A DNA stretch of 63,079 nt from JAFDWI01 sp964544305 (GTDB lineage Bacteria; Actinomycetota; Acidimicrobiia; Acidimicrobiales; Iamiaceae): positions 1-63,079 of the forward strand of contig CAZJAZ010000009.1 in the NCBI GenBank assembly GCA_964544305.1, written 5' to 3'. Numbering within the stretch: position 1 is the first letter of the stretch; each line of letters begins with the position of its first letter. This document shows, in pieces, positions 49,251 to 57,243 of this stretch. The notes under the pieces were generated by a model. That model was not told the DNA's origin. It searched no databases and saw nothing but the letters and a program-made list of their open reading frames with translations. The position numbers were made by a program, and so were the translations under genes.

Positions 49251-51485
49251 CTACTGGTTTGACGCTATGCGCACCGCAAAGTCTTCAGCCGGCTCGGGTT
49301 TGGAGAACAAGTAACCCTGGGCCCGGCGACATCCAAGTTCAATCAGTACTTGGCGTTGCGTATCGGTTTCGACGCCTTCGGCCGTGGTGGTCACGCCAAA
49401 AGCTCGTGCGAGTTCAAGTGTTGCGTCGACGATTGCACGGTCGGACGGATCGTCGCCCAGCCCTGCAACAAAGCGCTGGTCAATTTTGAGCGATGTCAGT
49501 GGCAGCTCTTTGAGTTGAAGCACTGATGAATAGCCGGTTCCAAAGTCATCTATTGCGAGCCCAACGCCGAGCGCTCGTAAACGGTTGAATTGTTCTCCTG
49601 AGCGAGTCGGATCGTCAAGGAGCATCGATTCGGTGAGCTCCAGACACAGTGATGTGGCCGGATAGCCGGTCTCTTCAAGCACCGCAGCAACTTCGGTGGC
49701 GAACGCTTCATTGCGAAGTTGTTGCGCGGACACATTCACATGCAAGAGGAAATCGGGGTTGTCGCTGAGCCATGGCAACGCGAGTGTGGTTGCGCTGCGC
49801 AGCATGACCGCACCCAAACGGGATACAAGTTGAGCAGATTCGGCGAGCGTTACGATTTCGTATGCGCCAATTAAGCCTTCGGTTGGATGCTGCCATCGCA
49901 CGAGCGCTTCCGCACCAATGATGGTCGACGTCGCAATGTCCCACTCGGCCTGAAAGTATGGCACGAGTTCACCGCGTTCAATCCCATGTTGCAATTCGCT
50001 GATTCGACGAAGACGTTGCAGGTGCCGGTCGTCTGCCCCATCGTCAACTTCGAAATGGCTTCCGATTTTTTTAGCCTGATCCAAAGTCGATTCGAGCCGA
50101 CGGAGTGCTTCTTGTGCACTGGGGACCGATTCGCGATCGTCCCCAATGTAGGCAAGCCCGCCGGTTGCGGTAACCGCGGTTATCGAATCGCCGAGCGCAA
50201 ATGGTGCCGTGAGTGTTGCGAGGAGCGCTTGTACCTGTGTAATCAACGCGTTCACGTCACTTGCGTCTGGCACCACAACCAAGAAATCATCTGCACTGAG
50301 ACGAGCGAGGGTCACACCAGCATCAGCTGCGCTCGCAAAGCGAGACGCAACTTCTCGCAAGAGTTCGTCACCGACGTGGTGTCCAAGTGCTTCGTTGACC
50401 AACTTGAAGCGATCGAGGTCAACCATGGCAATGCCGATGCCTGGAGACTCACCTGATTCGATTTGATCAAGCTGACGCTGCAAGTCACTTGTTGCATACC
50501 AACGGTTCGAAAGGCCGGTGGTTGGGTCCGTGCGTGCTTGCCGCGCGAGTTCTGCTTCGGTGTCTTGGCGATCGAGCGCAGCCGCAATGATCGCGCTCGC
50601 AGACCTCGTGCTCGTCATGTGCGTTACGTCAAAACCAACGTCTTCGAGCGTTGACTCAAGCCCGAGAAAACCAACGACTTTCCCGCGGGTCATGATCGGA
50701 ACCGCGAGCACGCTCTTAACCCCACCGGACTCAAAAGCTTCACGCTCAAGTGAGTACTCGTCGCTGCAATCACCTGGAATGGTCAGTCGGAACTCTGAGC
50801 CGGAAAGCAAAAGCCGGACCATGGCAGACAGGTCGATTCGCAGCTCATCTGGCAGTGCAACGGTTGGGGCACCAATTGGGGCTTGCCATTTCGCAGTGAG
50901 CATGATCTGATCACGGTCAACAAGCCACACAGAAATGCGCGTGACCGCATTCAAGCCAGAAAGCTCTTCAAGGGCAGCATTGAGACCTGCGTCGATATCG
51001 TCGGCGGCTAGATCGAGGAACGTTGAGGCAATACGAGCGACGCGTTCTTCGTTCGCGATCAGTGCCGAAATCGTCTCATTGACGCTCGAGTCAATCTCTG
51101 ACGGGGTCAGCGTAACCACAAAGCTGCCAGGCCCAAATACGTCGTCACCAAAACGGGTTGCGAAATGAAACGATCGATAATCGCCATCGACATGCCGCAG
51201 CTGCACAACCGAACCAATCGGCGCACCTTTCCGGCCTTGCCACCTCGTTACTCCATTCACGGTCCGATCCATATTGTCAACATGGACGAATTCGGTGAAG
51301 TGATGGCCGATCACCGACGTTGCGTCATAGCCCAAGCTGGCGATAACGGCACCACCCACAAAAGCGATCGTGCCATTGGCTTCGCAACCAACGACAATGC
51401 TGGGGACAAAACCAAGAACAGCTTCGAACGCCCGGTGCGCGTCAAAGTCGGTGTCGGGCATGTCACGCGTCAACGCGTTGTGCAT
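49251..51485 (-). CDS. PAS-GAF-GGDEF-EAL signalling protein (c-di-GMP), degenerate GGDEF
   Basis: A 744-residue cytosolic protein. PAS (about 20-125), GAF (about 150-310), GGDEF-like (about 330-490) and EAL (about 500-740) domains are in order. The diguanylate-cyclase motif reads SADDF instead of GGDEF, so synthesis is unlikely. The EAL domain keeps EALVRW and DDFGTGYSS, so c-di-GMP hydrolysis is likely. ATG 51485 follows AGGAG by five bases; the frame is open to 51587. It lies among steroid genes, head-to-tail with MaoC, but no operator precedes it. Confidence 0.88.
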   Translation of the reverse strand: MHNALTRDMPDTDFDAHRAFEAVLGFVPSIVVGCEANGTIAFVGGAVIASLGYDATSVIGHHFTEFVHVDNMDRTVNGVTRWQGRKGAPIGSVVQLRHVDGDYRSFHFATRFGDDVFGPGSFVVTLTPSEIDSSVNETISALIANEERVARIASTFLDLAADDIDAGLNAALEELSGLNAVTRISVWLVDRDQIMLTAKWQAPIGAPTVALPDELRIDLSAMVRLLLSGSEFRLTIPGDCSDEYSLEREAFESGGVKSVLAVPIMTRGKVVGFLGLESTLEDVGFDVTHMTSTRSASAIIAAALDRQDTEAELARQARTDPTTGLSNRWYATSDLQRQLDQIESGESPGIGIAMVDLDRFKLVNEALGHHVGDELLREVASRFASAADAGVTLARLSADDFLVVVPDASDVNALITQVQALLATLTAPFALGDSITAVTATGGLAYIGDDRESVPSAQEALRRLESTLDQAKKIGSHFEVDDGADDRHLQRLRRISELQHGIERGELVPYFQAEWDIATSTIIGAEALVRWQHPTEGLIGAYEIVTLAESAQLVSRLGAVMLRSATTLALPWLSDNPDFLLHVNVSAQQLRNEAFATEVAAVLEETGYPATSLCLELTESMLLDDPTRSGEQFNRLRALGVGLAIDDFGTGYSSVLQLKELPLTSLKIDQRFVAGLGDDPSDRAIVDATLELARAFGVTTTAEGVETDTQRQVLIELGCRRAQGYLFSKPEPAEDFAVRIASNQ

Positions 51486-51630
51486 CCAAGCTCCTGGTCC
51501 GTTTGCCCTAGATGAGCGCTCGACGTTGTCAAGTACCCACGTATCCCGATCTCCACTGCACAGTCTCGCGGATAACCGAGTGTTCAATCAACTCTTTCGC
51601 GCATCAATTACGGAAAAGCTGAAGACGCAT

Positions 51631-52407
51631 TCAAGGATGCTGAGATGACACAGAAATGACTTCACCGGTGAGGTAACTCGAATAGTCACTCGCGAGGTAC
51701 ACCATGGTGTTTGCAACCTCCCACGGTTCGGCAGCACGGCCAAAGGCTTCTTTCGATTCGAGTTCGGCCAAGAGATCATCAGATGTGACCTTTGCGAGGA
51801 ATGGATGCATTGCCAAGCTGGGCGCGACCGCATTGATGCGAATACCGTGTTCGGCTGCTTCAACTGCAGCACAGCGTGTCAATGCCATCACCCCGGCTTT
51901 TGCAGCGGCATAGTGTGCCTGACCTTTTTGTGCGCGCCATCCGAGCACGGACGCGTTGTTGACAATGACGCCACGTTGACGGGGAATCATGTGGCCAAGT
52001 GCCGCGCGGGTCGCTCGAAACGTTCCATTTAGTGTGACGTCCAAAACGACGTTCCACTGCTCATCGGTCATGTCGACAAGGTTTGCGGTGCCCCCGAGCC
52101 CCGCGTTGTTGATCAAAATATCAATGCCTCCGATTTCTCGTTCGGCTGCTGCGAACAAAGCGTCAACATCGTCTTGAAGGGTGACGTTGCACAATGCGGT
52201 TGCAGGGCGTTGACCGGTTTCGGCTTCGAGACGATCTGCTGCTTCGCCAAGGCGACGCTCATGTATGTCACTAATCATCACCTGTGCGCCTTCTTCAGCA
52301 CACCGCTTGGCAACGGCATAACCAATTCCGGTGCCTGCCGCTGCTGTTATCAGGGCGGTGCGACCGGTGAGGAGTTGGTGACCCGGAACGTAGGGAGGGG
52401 CAGTCAT
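51631..52407 (-). CDS. ipdF: IpdF-like short-chain dehydrogenase
   Basis: A 258-residue SDR: ITAAAGTGIGYAVAKRC (cofactor), NNAGLGGTANLVDMTD, NNASVLGWRAQKGQAHYAAAKAG (catalytic residues), and a C-terminal ending SVSSQHP. As recalled it resembles IpdF (Rv3559c), the 5-hydroxy C/D-ring CoA dehydrogenase. It follows the FadE30-like gene by 13 bases in the same order as in M. tuberculosis and likely shares the transcript that begins at the SDR near 54544. Confidence 0.9.
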   Translation of the reverse strand: MTAPPYVPGHQLLTGRTALITAAAGTGIGYAVAKRCAEEGAQVMISDIHERRLGEAADRLEAETGQRPATALCNVTLQDDVDALFAAAEREIGGIDILINNAGLGGTANLVDMTDEQWNVVLDVTLNGTFRATRAALGHMIPRQRGVIVNNASVLGWRAQKGQAHYAAAKAGVMALTRCAAVEAAEHGIRINAVAPSLAMHPFLAKVTSDDLLAELESKEAFGRAAEPWEVANTMVYLASDYSSYLTGEVISVSSQHP

Positions 52408-52420
52408 CTAGTAGCTCCAA

Positions 52421-53617
52421 TCAAAGACTTGGGCGAGGTTCTCTGGGCATGCCGAGTGCACGCTCAGAAATGATGTTGCGTTGGATTTCATTCGAGCCGG
52501 CATAGATCGTGTCGGACCTCGTGAACAAGAACAGTTGGTGCAGCGGCGTGAGACGCTCAGCGTCAGAAGGATCGTGTGCTGACCAATCTTGTGCAGCCAT
52601 GCCAAGCACGTCCATGGCAAGTTCGCCAAGATCACGATGCCAGGTTGCCCAATACAGTTTTGTGATCATGGCCTGTGGACTCAGCGTGGTTTCATCGCCG
52701 GACAGCACCCGAAGCGTGGTGAGCCGCAAGATGCGGAGGCGCAACCACGAATCGGCGAGGCGTTGACGCACAGTTGGATCGTCCATTTTGCCGTTGTCAC
52801 GTGCCGCTTGGGTCACCGCTTCCAAATGGTTTGCAAACGTTAGTTGCTGACCGAGAGTGGACGCTCCACGCTCAAACGCAAGGGTGCCGTTCGCGACTTT
52901 CCAGCCGTCGCCAGGTTCGCCAACGATGTTGGTAGCCGGGGTGCGTGCCCCGTCGAAAAACACTTCGTTGAATTCGGATGAGCCGGTGATTTGGCGAATG
53001 CCACGAATCTCGACCCCGACTTGGTCAAGCGGGACAAGCAGATACGATAAGCCTTTGTGTTTTGGGGCATCTCGGTCGGTGCGGCACAGTACAAACGCCC
53101 ACTTCGCCCAGTGTGCAAGTGATGTCCAAACTTTTTGGCCGGTGATCACCCAGTCGTCGCCATCACGTTCTGCACGGGTTTGCACATTGGCAAGATCGGA
53201 TCCTGCGTTGGGTTCTGAGTAGCCCTGCGCCCACAGTTCTTTGCCTGCAACGATGCCAGGCAAAAAACGCTCTTGTTGATCGGTGTTACCAAAGTGGATC
53301 AACGTCGGGCCGAGCAGTGTTTCGCCAATATGGCCGAGTCTCCCCGGGCCACCTGCCCGGGCGTATTCTTCAAACCAAATGACTTGACGGTGCAGGTTTA
53401 GGCCGCGTCCGCCATGCTCGGTCGGCCAGCCCACACATGTCCAGCCCGCATCAGCCAACGTGTGTTCCCAGGCAAGTCGTTCGTCAAAGAGTGCGTGCTC
53501 GTCCCCGGGTCCACCGCGATGGCGAACTGCCGCGTGCGGCCCGGTCAGTTGACTTGTCAACCACGAACGCGCTTGTGCGCGAAACGCTTCGTCCTCTGCG
53601 GTAAATGCAAGATCCAC
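52421..53617 (-). CDS. fadE30: FadE30-like acyl-CoA dehydrogenase
   Basis: A 398-residue acyl-CoA dehydrogenase. The segments GYSEPNAGSDLANVQ, GQKVWTSLAHWAKW, QITGSSEFNEVFFDGART and RGASTLGQQLTFANHLEAV closely resemble FadE30, which removes hydrogen from the propionyl side chain of the HIP-CoA steroid intermediate. It is placed between an SDR and ipdF, preserving the mycobacterial fadE30-ipdF neighbourhood. Homotetramer expected, as in FadE30. Confidence 0.92.
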   Translation of the reverse strand: MDLAFTAEDEAFRAQARSWLTSQLTGPHAAVRHRGGPGDEHALFDERLAWEHTLADAGWTCVGWPTEHGGRGLNLHRQVIWFEEYARAGGPGRLGHIGETLLGPTLIHFGNTDQQERFLPGIVAGKELWAQGYSEPNAGSDLANVQTRAERDGDDWVITGQKVWTSLAHWAKWAFVLCRTDRDAPKHKGLSYLLVPLDQVGVEIRGIRQITGSSEFNEVFFDGARTPATNIVGEPGDGWKVANGTLAFERGASTLGQQLTFANHLEAVTQAARDNGKMDDPTVRQRLADSWLRLRILRLTTLRVLSGDETTLSPQAMITKLYWATWHRDLGELAMDVLGMAAQDWSAHDPSDAERLTPLHQLFLFTRSDTIYAGSNEIQRNIISERALGMPREPRPSL

Positions 53618-53635
53618 GTGAGCGAGCTGCTCGAG

Positions 53636-54544
53636 TTAGTAACGCAAGCCGGGGGCGCGGGTGAAGAACACGTCGGTCGCAAGCTGTTGACCGAGCTTGG
53701 TGGTGTCCCAACGCTTCTTCGTTGCAATCGTTGGGCCGTCTGCCCAACCTTTCATCAGAACGATCTTGTCGCCGACGGCACGAATGACCTGCCCGGTGAC
53801 GTGTTGGGCTTCGTCGCTGGCGAGCCAAGCCACAAGCGGCGATGACGTTGATGGGTCCATCGGGTTGAACTCGTCGTCGGGGATCTCGTCAGCTTCAATC
53901 ACCGCAGGGGCGTTGGGCATCGTGCCGGTGATTCGGGTTGCGGCGGCTGGGCCCACGCAATTCACGGTGACACCCATTTTGTAGAGTTCAAGGCTCAGTG
54001 TTTGGGTGAGCCCGGCGATGCCTGCTTTGGCAGTGGCATAGTTTGATTGACCAAAGTTGCCGACAAGTCCAGCACCTGAGGTGGTGTTGATGATCCGCCC
54101 GGTGAACGTTTCTCCCGCTTTGGAACGTTCACGAAAGTGGATTGCCGCGTGTTTCGCTGGGGCCCACGTGCCTTTGAGGTGCACGGTGATCACCGAATCA
54201 AAGTCGGCTTCGTCCATGTTCCAGATCGCGCTGTCGCGCACGATGCCTGCGTTGTTGACGAGAATGTCAAGTTTTCCGTAGGTGTCAACGGCCTGGGCGA
54301 TCATCGCTCCGGCGTCGGCATAGTCGGCGACGTTGCCGTAGTTGCCGACCGCTTCTCCCCCGCGGGCTTTGATGATGTCGACGGTGAGGTCCGCGTCTTT
54401 GCCTTGGCCTTCACCTGTGACCGTTGTGCCGAGGTCGTTGACGACCACCTTTGCACCGTGCTTTGCGAGTTCTAATGCGTGGCCGCGGCCGATGCCGTGT
54501 CCGGCTCCGGTGACAACAGCGACTTTGCCGTCCAACATGCCCAT
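53636..54544 (-). CDS. Short-chain dehydrogenase (hydroxyacyl-CoA type)
   Basis: A 302-residue SDR: VTGAGHGIGRGHALEL, NNAGIVRDSAIWNM, INTTSGAGLVGNFGQSNYATAKAG and NPMDPSTSSPLVAWLAS. It belongs to the same subfamily as the gene at 26027-26938 (both carry the long insertion between the first strands, NDLG) but has a different C-terminus. First in an operon with fadE30 and ipdF. Operator copy 8 lies 46 bases upstream. Likely oxidises a hydroxyacyl-CoA in ring degradation. Confidence 0.9.
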   Translation of the reverse strand: MGMLDGKVAVVTGAGHGIGRGHALELAKHGAKVVVNDLGTTVTGEGQGKDADLTVDIIKARGGEAVGNYGNVADYADAGAMIAQAVDTYGKLDILVNNAGIVRDSAIWNMDEADFDSVITVHLKGTWAPAKHAAIHFRERSKAGETFTGRIINTTSGAGLVGNFGQSNYATAKAGIAGLTQTLSLELYKMGVTVNCVGPAAATRITGTMPNAPAVIEADEIPDDEFNPMDPSTSSPLVAWLASDEAQHVTGQVIRAVGDKIVLMKGWADGPTIATKKRWDTTKLGQQLATDVFFTRAPGLRY

Positions 54545-54589
54545 CGTGAAACGTCCTTCTTGGTCTGGCCGGGCGCATCCCGGCAAAAT

Positions 54590-54604
54590 CTGACGGTCCG
54601 TCAG
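54590..54604. promoter_or_regulatory. Palindromic operator, copy 8 (CTGAC-GGTCC-GTCAG)
   Basis: The clearest copy: CTGAC-GGTCC-GTCAG with outer T/A extends to a 17-bp palindrome. It lies 46 bases before the SDR start (54544) and 43 bases after the stop of the LLM gene. Confidence 0.8.
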
Positions 54605-54646
54605 ATCATAGCGACCATGCCACGATCTCCGGAATCGCTAGCAAGC

Positions 54647-55513
54647 TCAATTTTCGACAATTGCTGCCCGAAGGCATTGAAACGCGTCTGACGCATTTGG
54701 GTGAGCGATCATCAAATCGATGCCCTGAGCACCGTTGTCTTCAAAACGTCTTATATGCTCCGCACATTCGTTCGGAGTTCCGGTCACAATGTGACGTTCC
54801 ACACCTTTTGTGCCTGTCGGAAAGAGCGGCTCAATCCAGTGCAATGCGTGCGTACGAGTCCATTGCGCATCTGTGGGAGAGAGAAAGAGCACCAAGTGTC
54901 GTCGCAAAGCCGAAGCGGGGCGACCGTGTTCAGCGACGTAATCATCAAGTTGCGTCATCTGTTTGGCGTAGCGTTCCGGTGTTACAAAAAGTCCGAGATA
55001 CCCATCGGCCCATTCCGCTGCCCGGCGCAGCGCCGCATCGGAAGAGCCACCCACCCAAATCGGAACATCGCGAGATGGTCGCATTGCATACCAATCGTCA
55101 CTTTGCGCCCATGCACGCTTCATCGCGCCGATCGCCCGGTCGGTCGCAGCCCCTCGAGTATGAAAATCGATTCCGGCACGATCAAATTCGGATTCATGCT
55201 GACCAACACCGATTCCAAGGCGGAACCGTCCATTTGAAAGGAGTTGCAGTGTTGAGGCAGATTTTGCGACCGCAGAAGGAACCCGGAGCGGAAGTTGAAC
55301 CACGCCGGTTCCAACCGCACAACGTTGCGTCGCTTGAACCGCAAGCGTTGCTAAAACAAATGGCTCAACAGCGGGATACCCCGCAAAGAGATGATCGGCC
55401 ACCCAGAGCGAATCGCAGCCGGCCTGTTCGAGATCGTGAAACAGTCGTGGTAATTCATCCCGCCAACGGTCCGCATGGGCAGTAACAGCTGTGACGAGGA
55501 AACCGCATTCCAT
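54647..55513 (-). CDS. LLM-class F420-dependent oxidoreductase
   Basis: A 288-residue luciferase-like monooxygenase. DSLWVADHLF, GTGVVQLPLRVPSAVAKSAST, RFRLGIGVGQHESEF and VPIWVGGSSDAALRRAAEWADGYLG are family blocks; F420 is the usual cofactor in Actinomycetota. M. tuberculosis has an LLM enzyme (Rv3520c) in its steroid regulon, so a role here is plausible. It follows the FadD gene by 51 bases in the same direction and probably shares its operator-controlled transcript. Confidence 0.88.
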   Translation of the reverse strand: MECGFLVTAVTAHADRWRDELPRLFHDLEQAGCDSLWVADHLFAGYPAVEPFVLATLAVQATQRCAVGTGVVQLPLRVPSAVAKSASTLQLLSNGRFRLGIGVGQHESEFDRAGIDFHTRGAATDRAIGAMKRAWAQSDDWYAMRPSRDVPIWVGGSSDAALRRAAEWADGYLGLFVTPERYAKQMTQLDDYVAEHGRPASALRRHLVLFLSPTDAQWTRTHALHWIEPLFPTGTKGVERHIVTGTPNECAEHIRRFEDNGAQGIDLMIAHPNASDAFQCLRAAIVEN

Positions 55514-55564
55514 GTTTGACGTTCCTCTCCTCTGTCGGTTGTGAACATCTCCTCCAAGTTGCCG

Positions 55565-57112
55565 CTATTGGGCGTAGCGGTCTCGAAGCTCGTTTTTGAC
55601 GATCTTGCCCGTTGCGTTGCGGGGTAATTCGTCGACGTGTTCGAGCCGTTCTGGCAGCGCCTGGACTCGCAGGCCTTTGCCTTTTAGGAACTCCTGCATC
55701 TCGCTCATTTCAAGTGGCGCCGCGTCGGGTTCGTAAGCGACAACGGCGACAACCATTTCGCCGCGCTCTTCGTCTGGCACACCGATCACGGCGACGTCTC
55801 GCACGCGTTCGTGCTCATAGAGCAGGTCTTCAACTTCTTTGGCCGAAACGTTCTCGCCTTTGCGAATGATCACATCTTTGAGCCGTCCGGTGATGCGCAC
55901 GTAGCCCTGTTCGTCAATTACGCCAAGGTCGCCGGTGCGGAACCAGCCGTCAACGAACGCGTCGTCGTTCAGTGCCGCGTCGAGATAGCCACGCATCATT
56001 TGGGGGGCTTTGGCCTGGAGCTCGCCTTCTTCATTCGCTCCGACGACCTGACCGCTGGCTGGTGACACGGCCCGCAGTTGTACCCCAGGCATGACACGGC
56101 CTTCGGTGGTGGCGAGTTTCTCATCCGGGTCACGCACATGGCTCATGGTCAAGATCGGTGCTTCGGTGAGACCCCAACCTGAGATGATTCCTTGCCCACC
56201 AATCTCGTTTTGGATGTCGTAATGCAATTGCGGGGGTTTGGGAGCACCGCCACCCGGGCAGTTCCGCAAACGTGGGAACAGTTTTTCTGCACCGTGTTCA
56301 CGTTGGGCTGCGAGGTACGCCATGTGGAAGAACGTGGCTGAGCCTGCCATAGTCACGTTGGTTCGTGATGCAAGTGCGGGGGTTTCGGTCGGGTTAAACG
56401 CCTCGGTGATCACGTTGGACAGCGGGTACATCAACGACGCACAGAGCCAGATGCCACCGGCAATGTGGGTTACCGGAAATGCCATGAGGTTGCGGTCACC
56501 TTCGACACAACCCAAACAGTCGCACATGCCACGTGCGGTCACGATGATGTCACCGTCAGAATGTTGGGCGCCTTTGGGATCTGAAGTGGTGCCTGACGTG
56601 TAGAGCAACCAGGTGACGGTTTCATCCGCACGTGTCGCCGGGGGTTCGGGCGGTGTGCTCAAGGTTGCTGGGTCCCCTGCGGGAAGTTCAGGGTCGGCAA
56701 CGAGGATCGCCATGTCGGATCCGTTGGCTTGTTTGATGCGCTCGGCCATGGCGACATAGTCAAAGCCACGCCATTCGCCGGGCACAATGAGGAGCTTGGT
56801 GCCCGCTTGGTTCGTGATGAAGCCGACCTCGCGGTCGCGGTAGATCGGGATGATCGGATTTTGTGTCGCACCGAGACGAGCGAGTGCGGCGATCAGTACG
56901 AGAGAGGTGTGTCGTGTGGGCAGCATCCACGACACGACATCGCCTGGGCCGATGCCGTGGTCGGCGGCAAGGCCAGCGGCTGCGACTTCAACGGCCGACT
57001 TGTATTGGCCGTAGGTCATTTCGACTCCGGCGTCATCCACGGTCATGACCACGTCGGGTGATTCGGCGGCTCGCTTGGTGACCAGTTCCCACAGGTTGCG
57101 ACCTTCGAGCAT
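55565..57112 (-). CDS. Acyl-CoA ligase; candidate for the ring C/D (HIP-CoA) ligase step
   Basis: A 515-residue AMP-forming ligase: LLYTSGTTSDPKGAQHSDGD, WGLTEAPILT, GYVRITGRLKDVIIRKGENVSAKEVEDLL and PRNATGKIVKNELR. Its length fits FadD3, the enzyme that activates the HIP intermediate, but I cannot claim orthology by eye. ATG 57112 is chosen; the frame is open to 57172. Operator copy 9 is 68 bases upstream. Co-transcription with the LLM enzyme is likely. Confidence 0.87.
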   Translation of the reverse strand: MLEGRNLWELVTKRAAESPDVVMTVDDAGVEMTYGQYKSAVEVAAAGLAADHGIGPGDVVSWMLPTRHTSLVLIAALARLGATQNPIIPIYRDREVGFITNQAGTKLLIVPGEWRGFDYVAMAERIKQANGSDMAILVADPELPAGDPATLSTPPEPPATRADETVTWLLYTSGTTSDPKGAQHSDGDIIVTARGMCDCLGCVEGDRNLMAFPVTHIAGGIWLCASLMYPLSNVITEAFNPTETPALASRTNVTMAGSATFFHMAYLAAQREHGAEKLFPRLRNCPGGGAPKPPQLHYDIQNEIGGQGIISGWGLTEAPILTMSHVRDPDEKLATTEGRVMPGVQLRAVSPASGQVVGANEEGELQAKAPQMMRGYLDAALNDDAFVDGWFRTGDLGVIDEQGYVRITGRLKDVIIRKGENVSAKEVEDLLYEHERVRDVAVIGVPDEERGEMVVAVVAYEPDAAPLEMSEMQEFLKGKGLRVQALPERLEHVDELPRNATGKIVKNELRDRYAQ

Positions 57113-57179
57113 TGCGTTGACTCCCCTAGCGATTGGTGTTGCGGCGGGCGTCGATTGTGGTCTGACACCCAACAGTTTT

Positions 57180-57194
57180 CTGACGGACCGTCAG
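57180..57194. promoter_or_regulatory. Palindromic operator, copy 9 (CTGAC-GGACC-GTCAG)
   Basis: Perfect arms; TTCTGACGGACCGTCAG is preceded by T, and the GGACC centre is the reverse complement of GGTCC. It lies 68 bases before the ligase start at 57112 and 50 bases past the stop of the next gene. Confidence 0.78.
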
Positions 57195-57243
57195 CTTAGA
57201 GTGTACGAGCGCTGCCGCGCAGCGCGCGGTGTCCGTGGCCTTA

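Noticed and set aside
9820..57194. KstR or KstR2 operators
   Set aside because: The palindrome arms (CTGAC/GTCAG) do not match the AAC-GTT or CAAG-CTTG cores of those operators, and no such cores were noticed in these intergenic regions.
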